A DNA stretch of 64,000 nucleotides, taken from Agelaius tricolor. Its lineage: Eukaryota > Chordata > Aves > Passeriformes > Icteridae. The stretch is from positions 35,109,244-35,173,243 of the forward strand of contig JALJCS010000004.1 of NCBI GenBank assembly GCA_023055355.1, in the 5' to 3' direction. The notes under the pieces are model-generated. The model was not told the DNA's origin. It ran no database searches and worked only from the letters and a program-made list of their open reading frames with translations. Made by a program: the position numbers and the translations under genes. Each line of letters opens with the position of its first letter. Position 1 is the first letter of the stretch. Below are positions 13,860 to 23,510 of the stretch, piece by piece.

Positions 13860-14060
13860 GAAGCATTAACAGGACTTTGTAGCACCCTCTCCGGTGCTAA
13901 ACCCCTTTCATACCCAGGGTTTTGACATGAACGATAAAGTCTGAGTAAAGCTGGAGAATGCATTGAGGGGCTGTTTATATCGAGATCCATTATTTTTGCA
14001 GAGGAATTTGTAAATGAATGATTGCGGGGGAGGGAAATGTACGTAACACAGCTAAAGCAG
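13860..14060. promoter_or_regulatory. Candidate conserved non-coding element
   Basis: A short block of complex, non-repetitive sequence includes ACGATAAAG, AATGAATGATTG and a rare local CpG density (TCCGGTG, ATCGAG, TGCGGG, TACGTA). It has the look of a vertebrate enhancer core, but no binding site is proved. Confidence 0.25.
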
Positions 14061-14399
14061 AATGTTTTACTGTGTTTTCTGATTCCATTTTACTTCTTTA
14101 GTCTCTCTGGTCCCCAAGGATTTTTCTGAAGGGCCGATAAAATAAAATGGGTGAAACAAAGCCATAAGCCAGTTAAGTCTGAAAGACATGTCATCTCATC
14201 TAAAAAGAAGAAACGGACCATTTCCATGCCTAGGGCTGACAGCAACGCCTGAGCTAGCAATAGCACTATTCCATTTGATTTATAGAATAATGGGGTGACA
14301 AATGATGACAAAAATAAACTTTTACTGCACTGAACTGCTCCTTTATTTATGAAATTTGGCCAAGTAGTGAAATCTTTTATCTGCAAGTTGTAACATGGA

Positions 14400-14620
14400 G
14401 TGGAAACGAGCGATTATGGTGTGGTAATAGTAATCCAGTGATGGAGGCTGAGTCAGTCGGAAATGGATTGAGGTAAAATAACTACCGCACCATGATAAAT
14501 GTGAACAGCGCTTTGCTGACAGATGATCTAACAGGTGTTCATAACAACTATATAAGAGGATTTATTTATGACTAGCCACAGCCGCAGCACTGTAAATCAA
14601 CTCCAGCAGCTGCACACCAC
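14400..14620. promoter_or_regulatory. Candidate conserved non-coding element
   Basis: This dense block of potential factor sites includes TAATCC (14431-14436, OTX/PITX type) and TGAGTCA (14449-14455, AP-1/MAF type), followed by ATGATAAATG and AACAGGTGTTC (E-box CAGGTG). It retains several CpGs in otherwise CpG-poor DNA and resembles no repeat. Enhancer function is inferred only. Confidence 0.3.
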
Positions 14621-16387
14621 TGAAACCAAGTCCCTGATGGAGAAACAGTGCAAGAACCCAAAAGAACACAATTCACTCCAGAATCTTAATCATCAAATAA
14701 CATGTTTTTTCGAGCAATTACACCACAGTGCAGAAATCAATATGACTTTCAATTACATGAAGCTGAGCCACCAACTAACTTTGCCCAAGCCCAGGCACTG
14801 GCAGAGGCCCACAGATCCATATGAAGCAGAACAGTTATTTTTGGACTCAGTATCAAAGAGGTGCCTTTCTTGTTTTCTGATAAAATTAACCACTTTGGTG
14901 CTGTTCTAGCATGGCACTGACACACACAATGTAAGAGCAAAAGGAAAAGAATGGGAGTGCACTTTGCCTTTACCACAGTGTAGTCCTTCCTAGCTGTGTC
15001 AAATCCAAATGTCTGTAGGGCTGCACTCCAAACTGTATCAATGAACTTATTGGATCACCAAAATCAACCCCTATTCCCACCAAAACACTGCTGTCTCATA
15101 GAAAAGATTATGAGGTTTTTAAACCCAAATGATCCTGCTGTTTTTCTTTAGGGGATATCTGCAGACATATAGAAAGACGGATGAGGGAGGAATTACTGGT
15201 ACCAAGTGGGATGGGTTCCTGGTTTTTTGACAGTATTGAAAAAAATGTCTAAAGAAATAACTGATCTGCTGTCTCTTTCTTCTCTTCTACCTCCTTCACA
15301 ACTGATGCTTCAGAGTCACTCACTTTTCAAACTGGATTCAGTATGAGCTGGCATGCTGTGCACTGCTGGTGCATGCAGAGAGCAATTAGGTGCCTAAAAG
15401 TCCTTACATAAATATACAGAAAACCAAAATGAAAATTATAGGAGATTATAGATACTACAGGATCAAACTATTTCATGTGTTAAACACCATCTGCAAAGAG
15501 AGGGAAGTGCTCCACTGCAGCAAGGTATGCTGTTATATACAAGCAATATCCTGGGCACCTTTTAGGAGATCAGAGGGTCTGCAGTGACCCAGGGCAGAGC
15601 CAGCTGCCCCTTGTGGACCTGCAGCTGGGGTCTGCCAGGGTCTCCAAGAGTAGCAGCTGTCACAACAGGGAAGCCTCAGAGGGGTATAGACTTCTCAGCC
15701 TAGAACTCCCCCCAGCAGCTGTGTTACAGAAGGAAAAGAGCTGATGCTGCCTGTCAAAAGGGTCCTGCCTTCCCCGCACCTCCCTTGCCTGCTGTGTTCC
15801 AGATGCTGGGCTTAGGGTGCTGCTGTGAGCCTAAGCTGGTGGGTGTCCCATGGTCCAAGACACGGCTGAAGCTCTGCAGGGTGAGGCTCAAGCACCCTCA
15901 CCCTCCTACCATTTGCCGTGCCTGGCAGTCACGGCTGCCTTTCACCACCTCCTGACAAATGTCCAGAGCCCACCAGTGTTTTTACAGAATGGGAAGGTGT
16001 CCAGGACCCAAGTGTGCCAACAGCTCTTGCTCTTTCCTGAACATGAGGTGTGACTTGTCGACTGGTTTTGCAAGGCTTAGTCTAAAAGCTTCCCATCAAG
16101 GAGAAAAAACAGGTTTGGGTTGAGCCAGAGGGGTATATGAAGGTGTGGATGGCAACTGACAACTCATGTGCTCCATGAGATGGTGCTGAGGGCACCATCA
16201 TCTTCTTTGAAAGCCATGACTGGGAAGGTGGCAGAGGAGGAGGGAAGTCACCAGGAGCAGGATGAGAGTAGGCCAAGACCTGGAGAAGACTGGAAAAGCA
16301 GTGGTGGAAGCCAGCAAAACTCAGTTTTTCCCTCTCTCCTATGCATGTATGATAGAAAAAAGGAGTTTAGAATAATACTACCTGTAA
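14621..16387. other. Intergenic sequence with a G+C-richer block
   Basis: The sequence is unremarkable and AT-rich until about 15580. From 15580 to about 16080 it is richer in G+C, with CTGCAG, CAGCTG and GGGTGC-type motifs but few CpGs. No coding match was found; the 67-codon and 64-codon frames on opposite strands have no recognisable features. The block may be an old repeat I cannot name. Confidence 0.5.
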
Positions 16388-16590
16388 AGATCATAAAATC
16401 ATAGGCTGCTTTGTGTTGGAAGGGACCTTAAAGACCACCTAGTTCTAATCCCCCTGCTAAGGGCAGGGATGTCCCTACACTAACTACACTAGGCTGCTCA
16501 GGGCCCCATCCAATCTGTCCATTAACACTTCCAGGCATGGGGCATCCACAGCCTCTCTGGGCAATATGAAACTTGCCTCTGTGGCAATAT
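16388..16590 (-). mobile_element. CR1 LINE 3'-end fragment
   Basis: Reverse-complemented CR1 3'UTR features appear in order on the plus strand: AAATCATAGGCTGC, GGAAGGGACCTTAAAGA, CACCTAGTTCTAATCCCCC, GGCTGCTCAGGGCCCCATC and GGGGCATCCACAGCCTCTCT. Only the terminal part is present, as is usual for 5'-truncated CR1 insertions. The 5' boundary is approximate. Confidence 0.85.
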
Positions 16591-19092
16591 AAATGTATAT
16601 GCACCACAATGTACACAATTTAAGTGAATCGGGATTTGTGGCACTACCGTGACAGCAGGGGCTCAAGAGCTACCAGCCATTGAAGAGTAGTTCACCTTGC
16701 ACCTTTTGAGGCAAAACCAGTTACCCGAGGGACTGGAAATGCAGTGGGATTCACAATCTCTTGCTCTTCCAAATAGTTCACTGGACTGTTCTATATAAAA
16801 GAACAACTGTACCAGCTGATAAAGACAGCAGAATTATTGCTTTTATCACAAAGGATCATGCACAAAGGCTCCTATCAGCAATCAAACCACATGTGAAACA
16901 TAGCAAAGCATGGCTTCTGCACAAGGAAACACTTAATGTAAGTGTTAAACAAGGGTAAATTTTATGTCAAAATAAACAGAAATATGTGGAAGGGGAGAAC
17001 AATAAACTGCCAGAAAAAGAAGGGAACAGAGTCCAATCCTCTCTTACTTGTTTCATGGCACACACGGAAAGTCAGATGAGGGCTTGGGACAATTTAAATT
17101 ACCCGCATATTGCTTACCAGAAACCATGTTAGGGCATTTAAGTCCTAAATTCAAATTAATTCAAGCATGTAAAATATTGTATGCAAAACCAGGCAGTTCA
17201 GTAATTGCATATTAAAAAATAAATAAATTAACACTACTTTTGGCAATGGACTATTGCAAAGCAAAGTGTGCAAAAGGATTTCATCCTATCACCAAATATC
17301 AGTAATTAGCCCAAAGGCTCAGATGAAGGGAATTTAGAGACCTTGGGTTTTTGTATCCTATCTAAAATGTATCTGTATATTTCTTTGCTGATGGACACTT
17401 GCAGTGGATGACCAGAACTTAAGTACATGTTGTGTTTAAAGCACAGGGGAAGTAAAAGCAAATGCCTTCCTCAAATTTAAATATATTGCTTTGGAAATGT
17501 TGCGAAATGCTGCAAAATGTCACCTTGTTCCTGAGTTAGTAGAAAAGATCATCAGGAAAGCTCAATTTATCTTTTCTACGTAATTCATTATTTCTTATAC
17601 CGTATCATGTCCCCGTTCTAAAACCACTTTCATTATTTCCACTATCCTTTCACGTACTATTCTATTTATACCTTCCATTATTTTGTCTCTAGCTTCAGAC
17701 CCATTTTTATTTCTGCTATTTTTCTTTAGAAATTAATTATTAGAATTAAAGCAGGGTATGAAGGGAAAAAATACATTATCCTTTTATACAACATCATAAA
17801 ATGTCAAAGAAAAATAAGCAGAAATATTACGTTATTTTTACTGTCATGCATCAAGCCCATGTTTATATTCTGCCATCAACAGTAACCAAACAATTTCTCC
17901 TCGCTATTCTTTCAAAATGGTTTATATTGGAGTAACCAATTTTGAAAGTTTAGTTGTTAAAAAAATATAAAGAAACCCCTTACTCTTCACTAAGGAGAAT
18001 ATGTGTGTTTCTGTAGAAACAGCCAGGCAGGAAAGCAAAGGTAAACTATCAATCCCTCACTATGCAGAAACTTTCTTACCTGTTTGTCCTTGCTCTTGCT
18101 GAATAATTCTTCAATTCAGAGTTGCCAGCACTAGTCTTATAGCTTGGAGTAGATGACAATAATTTTGTAGTCTTTTTGATGTTCAATACCTTCAGTATGA
18201 TTAAAGTTAATAAAATTATACCCCAATGTCTCTTTATGGTAACGTATGTGAGTTGGTAGTTGTAATTGTTTTTCCTGTTTCTGAATGTTCTGCTGCATTT
18301 GAAACCTTGCTAATTTAAGTAAATAACCCTTACCTCCCACTCCTTAAGCGAGACCTTGATGCAATTGCTAACCATCTTAGCAAAACCCACCTCAGCAGTC
18401 CTGCAGTACTATGCTTTAGCCTTGCTCCTGTGTCCCAAGCTGTGCATGATGGTATGTTCCAAGTGTGCCCAGAGTTGGATACCTGCTGAAGCCAGGTGGC
18501 TCTCAGTGTGCAGCTCCTGACTGATTAGCCTGCCCACAGAGATAAGAGCTGCTGCTACCTGATACAAGCAAATCACTCCAAAGAGAATTTTAGATTGCAA
18601 TTTAGATTAGGCATCAACACTTAATATGCCCGACAAATGATTAAAAGAATGGAAGAACTGAGTATAAATGATACATAGCCAACCTAAGAAACTATTGTTA
18701 ACCACTGCTACTGGTTGAATTATGACTGAGTGCAACTTTCACTGTTAATGTAAGACAGGCACACATGCTTATGTTTAGATTCCTCAAGAGCTGAACTTTA
18801 ATACATGCAGAAATATATGGCTATTTAAATACCAACCCTTAAATAAACTTTATCTCCAAATTACTACTTTGGGAAGGCAGCATGAACTTTCAAATCACAA
18901 TATCATGCTGGCCTGACAGAGTCACAAGAGGCAACACTGCCTTACCAGGGACTAAGATCCATAATGCTGCCAGAGGGTAGCCCATGTCAAGAACATGGAC
19001 CATGGCCCACTGTTACTTTCTCAAGTGGGTACAAATGATATCACAAGCCTAAAAAAAAGCAGTGTGAAGAACTGTCCCTGAAGAATACCCAT
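16591..19092. other. Intergenic sequence; right edge may belong to the adjoining CR1
   Basis: AT-rich DNA without a recognisable gene. The last 200 bases (about 18900-19092) may be further, more degraded CR1 ORF2 sequence continuous with the large copy that follows, but similarity is too weak for a firm call. Confidence 0.55.
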
Positions 19093-21296
19093 GAGCAGGT
19101 GGAAAGCTGTGGGTAGGAGTCAGAGACTGAGTCAGCAAAGGGAACCTTTGGCTGGGCTCTGCTACAGCCACCTGACCAAGGGGAGCCCATGGACCAAACC
19201 TTCCTGCTCCAGCACAGGAGGCATTGTGCCTGAGGGTCGTGGCCTGCAGGGGAACTCAGCCACCCCAGCAGCTGTTGGGAAAGTAGCTTGGAGGGCTGAG
19301 GCAATCCAGGAGACTCCTGGAATGCGTGGAGGATAACTTCCAGAGCCAGGTGAAGACAGCCCTGCCAGAGGGAATGTGGTACAGGATCTGTTGGTCACCA
19401 GTGCAAGTGAGCTAACTGGGCACCAGGACTGGAGGCAGCCTGGGCTGCAGGGATCACGCACTGCTGGAGTGTGCAGCCCTGAAGGATAGGGCTTGGGTAA
19501 GGAGTAAAAGTTCAGCTCTTGAACTTTAGGAAAGCAGACTTCCAGTCCTTTGGAAACCTAGTCTGTGAGATCCCCTGACAGACTGCCCTCAGGGACAAGG
19601 GAGTAGAAAAGAGCTGGCAGATCTTTATTCAGTTCTTCCAAACAGCATGAGAGCTGGCAATCCTCAGGAGCAAGAAATCACAAGGAGGGCAAGAGACCAG
19701 CATGGCTGAGTAGGAATTTGCTGGTCAAAGTTAAGGGAAATAAACCAGGACAGGTGACCTAGGAAGAGTTTGGAGATGAAGCACAGCTGTGTAGGTAGGC
19801 CGTGAGAAAGGCCAAGGCAACAAAACTGGACCTGAACCTGGCAAGGGACACAAAGAATAATGGGAAGGGCTTCTACAGGTACATTAACCAGGAAAAGAAG
19901 GTCAAAGAAGGGGTACCCTCTCTAATAAACAGCACTGGAAAACTGGAGAACTGGTAACAACAGAAATAGAGAAGGCTGATGTTCTTAACAACTTTTGCCT
20001 TAGTCTTCAATGGGAAACTCTTCCCACACCTCTTGACTGAATGGATAAGAGGATGAGGACTGGGAGAGCCAGGTCCTTCCCACTGGAAGAGATGGTGAGG
20101 TTTGTGACCACCTGAGGAACCTGAATGTACCCAAGGAGATGCATCCCAGAGTCCTGAGGGAATTGGCTGATGTAGTTGCATGGCTACAGGAAGGGCAGGT
20201 CCTGTCTGACCAAGCAGTGGCTGTGATGGGTTGACTGCATCAATGGGTAAGGGAAGGGTTACAGATAGCATTTTTCTGGACTTCAGTAAAGCCCTTGACA
20301 CAGTCCCCCACAATATTCTCTGCAAACTGGAGAGAGGGATTTGATGGGTGAACTATTAGGTGGATTAGGAATTGGTTCGAAGGTCGCATCCAGAGGGTCA
20401 TGGTCAATGGCTCAGTTCCAATGGACATCAGAGACAGGTGGTGTCCCTCAAGGACACTAAACCAGTGTGGTTTAGTATCTTCATTAATGACATAGACAGA
20501 AGGATGAAGCAATTTTGCAGATGACACTAAGCTGAATTCACTTGATACCATTCAGAGGCACATGGACAAGCTCTAGGAGAGGGCCCATGGGAATCTCATG
20601 AGGTTTAACAAGGTCATGTGCAAGGTTCTGCACGTGGATCAGAGCAGCCCTGGTACCAGCCCAGGCTGGGGATGAACAGATCCCAGCAGCCCTGCCCAGA
20701 AGGAATTGGGGGTGCTGGTGGCTGAGGCTGGACATGACCCAGCCATGGGCACTCCCAGCCCAGAGAGCCACACGTGTCCTGGGCTGCATCCAGAGCAGGG
20801 TGGGCAGCAGGGCCAGGGAGGGGATTCTGCCCCTCTGCCCTGCCCTGCTGAGACCCCACCTCCAGGGCTGCATCAGCTCTGGGCTCCCAGCACAGGAAGG
20901 ACAGGGACCTGCTGGAGGGAGTCCAGAGGAGACCACAGAGATGATCAGAGGGATGAAGCAGAGGGAAAAGGCTGAGATATTTGGGATTGTCCAGTCTGGA
21001 AAAGAGAAGGCAAGACTATTTACAATGGCATGTAGACACAGGACAAGGGGGAATGGGTTTAAACTGAAAGAGAATAGGTTTACATCAGATATTAGGAAGG
21101 AAATCTTTATTGTGAGCTTGGCGAAACACAGGTTGCCCAGCATAATTTTGGATGCCTCACCCCTGCAAGTGCTCAAAGCCATGTTCAACAGGGATCTGAA
21201 CAACCTGGTCTAGTGAAATGTGTCCTATTCCATGGCAAGTGGGTTTGGAACTAGATGATCTTCAGGGTCCCCCTCCAACCCAAAGCACTCTATGAT
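19093..21296 (+). mobile_element. Large 5'-truncated CR1 LINE copy 1 (ORF2 remnants plus 3'UTR)
   Basis: A degenerate CR1 ORF2 reads left to right. First comes the end of an endonuclease-like region, then the linker (FYRYIN near 19873), then reverse transcriptase with [15 protein letters not shown] around 20277-20320 and the FADD catalytic box at 20514-20525. The family 3' end follows, closing with AACTAGATGATCTTCAGGGT and a CTATGAT tail at 21296. Many stops and frame shifts make it non-functional. Segments 19093-20301 and about 20640-20955 are almost identical, in reverse orientation, to parts of copy 2 at 58799-61263. The intervening and 3' parts are clearly different. Confidence 0.9.
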
Positions 21297-22979
21297 CAGC
21301 CAAAGACTGGTACCAAGAGTTATTGAACCACTTGAATGCTGAAAAATATAAATTACTACCTGAAGCTCCACAACTATCCTTATTATACATGTTTCTGGGC
21401 TTCACTGCTAAATGTATAAAGTACTCTATGGAGGCAGAAAATACTCAGCAATGTGTGTAACTTACACAGCATTAGTGTGCTTTTCTTTGATTTATACTGT
21501 GGTATGAGATGCAATTATTGTTTGTTTTCTCCTTTACAATCATGGCCAAAGCTTTTACAGTTCAGTCTTTTCTCAGGATGCATGTTTCTGTACCTTTTCC
21601 TCATGATTTTCTCACTGGGTCTTAATACTAAAGATTATCTGTTGTCCGCAGTTTCCGTGAGACAATGGTAAAACAGTTTCCCTGAGACCACAGTAATTTC
21701 TACAATTAATTTTTTATCTGTTTGAATAGCTTTTACATCTCAGTTGAAAACTAATTCAATAGCAAACTTACTGCAGGATTAGGACTTCAGAAAATAATGT
21801 GAATGTTGATTAAGAACATGTACATTTCCCTTGAGGGTGTAAGATTCTTGTTTGGTTTTGGGTGCTAGAGCAAACTCTAGAATCACATTTCTCACAGAAG
21901 CACAAGATAACTGCCTTAAAAACCTAACCTCTCTTTAGCATTTGGAGCCTCTTTTTAATTCTACTAAATTTCAACAAAAAATTCAGAAGAATTTAGTGTG
22001 AAGCAAGACAACACTTTAGAAAAAGCAGCATTTTGTATAATTCTAAACTAGAAAAGTACTAGTTGGGCATCTAAGGACCATGCAAAGGTCCTGATTACAG
22101 AGAAAGGTTACACTTATTCAAGTATCTTCTCTGTAGCAGAGCCATAGTAGGAAAAAGCATTTTGGGAAGTGAGGAGAACCGATAAGAAATGAAAATGCTC
22201 AGCATCTTCATCCTGCCATGCAACCAGAATGTGAAGGGAAGGTCAGAATCAGTGACCTGACAAAATCACTGAGCTGTATCAAGAAAAGTGGGTACACCAA
22301 CTGGTGCAAGGCTATTGGTCTTCCCCAGCTTAGTTCAGTTGATATGGCTATGAATTTCTCTTTGCCTCAAGCCCTGGTTTATACAAAGTTGGGAAATGTT
22401 TTAGTCTAGTTTAAAAAAGAAATTTGAAATAAAACTGAACTATTCATTAAGCTAGATGACAGTATTTGCCACAACAGTCTGACAATCAGTATTTCATTTA
22501 ATACACATTTGAACAATTCAATCAGTATTTTATGAGCAGGCCAATTTGAAAATAGGCAGCTGTTGGCTTTGTTTATTAACAAAAGTGTAACCGCATAGCA
22601 GACAATTTCATAGGAGTACAAACACTGGCTACTTTTACAAGAACAATTTGCTGATATGTGTATAGGGTCCACCTTGTTTGTATTTACTTCAAGTAACCAG
22701 GTATATACAATACCAGCATGTCTGTTATCAATTTTCTACCAAAACAAGAAAGAGGGAGCCTCTGTTCATAGGCACTACTTTATTAGCATCTTAACAAAAT
22801 ATTTGAGAAAATGACAGTAGGTAGGAACAATGTTCTCAGTAGAGTTCAGGTTTACAAGCATTTCTAGAAAACCATTTTGCTGTACTTACTCTGCTTTCAC
22901 ACACCAAAATTCTCTCTGAACCACATACTCATTGTGTATGTTGCTGGAACCCACCTGCCATTTGAACTCAGTTTTCAAG
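21297..22979. other. Sequence between CR1 copy 1 and the AP3B1 3' end
   Basis: AT-rich unique sequence with no gene or repeat recognised apart from the possible distal AP3B1 poly(A) signal at 22779-22784. The right part may be 3'UTR if the distal signal is used. Confidence 0.6.
22779..22784 (-). terminator. AP3B1: Possible distal poly(A) signal AATAAA of AP3B1
   Basis: This is a second canonical AATAAA hexamer, about 570 bases past the stop codon. In AT-rich DNA the hexamer occurs often by chance, so use of this site is uncertain. Confidence 0.3.
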
Positions 22980-22999
22980 CAGTGTGATTTCCATTGAAC

Positions 23000-23005
23000 T
23001 TTATT
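23000..23005 (-). terminator. AP3B1: Proximal poly(A) signal AATAAA of AP3B1
   Basis: TTTATT on the plus strand reads as AATAAA on the minus strand, about 350 bases past the AP3B1 stop. It sits just after a long CU-rich mRNA tract and just before a GT-rich candidate downstream element. Confidence 0.55.
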
Positions 23006-23024
23006 ACCTAGTATTTGTCCACTA

Positions 23025-23095
23025 TGGGGGGGAGTGGAAGCTGATGGGGAAGGAAGGTAGTGGGGGGAGGGAAGAGAGAGGGAAGGACTAGGGTA
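23025..23095 (-). promoter_or_regulatory. CU-rich tract in the AP3B1 3'UTR
   Basis: The plus strand is a G/A tract with runs of seven and six G. In the AP3B1 message this becomes an almost pure C/U tract ending about 20 bases before the AATAAA. Tracts of this type in 3'UTRs can bind poly(C)-binding proteins and affect stability or poly(A) site use. That role here is inference. Confidence 0.4.
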
Positions 23096-23356
23096 GAACA
23101 AATGGGAAATACATTTAAAAGCGCAGGTAACTGACAGTAAAATATATGTTCTTTGGTTAGCAAGCAGAAAAAAAGGAAAGGACTTGCATACATGATAGAT
23201 ACGCACTAGCATTCTAAAGCAGAAGACAAGAATGTCAAGAGTGTATTCTTTCCCCACTGCCAGATGGAAGGGCTATTATTATAAATGAAAGGCAGCAGTA
23301 GTGGATGCCAGGCACTTTTGTTGTGTGCCAGATTCTGAAGTCCAGATGTAAGCAGG

Positions 23357-23510
23357 TTACCCCTGGGACAGGACAGGCTTCAGCTCCCGCAGCAGAACAG
23401 AACCAATCACAGTTTTCTCAGTGTTTATGATGAGCTGTGCTGTAGAGCTCTCCTTCAGCTCCACTGTGACTAGCATCAGTGACCCACTGTGCACAGTCTT
23501 AGCTGCAAAC
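23357..23510 (-). CDS. AP3B1: AP3B1 last coding exon with stop codon
   Basis: The final exon starts at a CCTCCAG acceptor (AG at 23512-23511). Its first G completes the Arg codon, followed by FAAKTVHSGSLMLVTVELK, TAQLIINTEKTVIGSVLLRE and the terminal LKPVLSQG, then TAA at 23359-23357. This is the very conserved AP3B1 C-terminus. The five exons here total 708 bases, giving 235 residues plus stop. In the protein this end forms the appendage of the beta-3 subunit, used for accessory-protein contacts. In humans, loss of AP3B1 causes Hermansky-Pudlak syndrome type 2, with albinism and granule defects. There is no sign of truncation. Confidence 0.97.

Larger units (their letters stand above)
22980..23356 (-). 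other. AP3B1: AP3B1 3' untranslated region (proximal poly(A) form)
   Basis: This stretch follows the AP3B1 TAA on the minus strand. An AATAAA hexamer lies at 23005-23000, in the context GGTAATAAAGTT, with a GT-rich stretch (GGTGGGTTCC) some 40 bases further on. Cleavage around 22980 would give a 3'UTR of about 375 bases. A second AATAAA at 22784-22779 could give a longer form. The extent is inferred; no transcript data are available. Confidence 0.5.

Noticed and set aside
14568..14909. 113-codon plus-strand frame starting MTSHSRSTVNQLQQLH
   Set aside because: There is no family resemblance, no Kozak or splice context, and the start overlaps a candidate non-coding element.
20538..21203. 221-codon open frame on the minus strand
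   Set aside because: It runs antisense through CR1 copy 1 and has a near twin inside copy 2 (59091-59603). The G+C-rich CR1 3' region is simply poor in stop codons in several frames.
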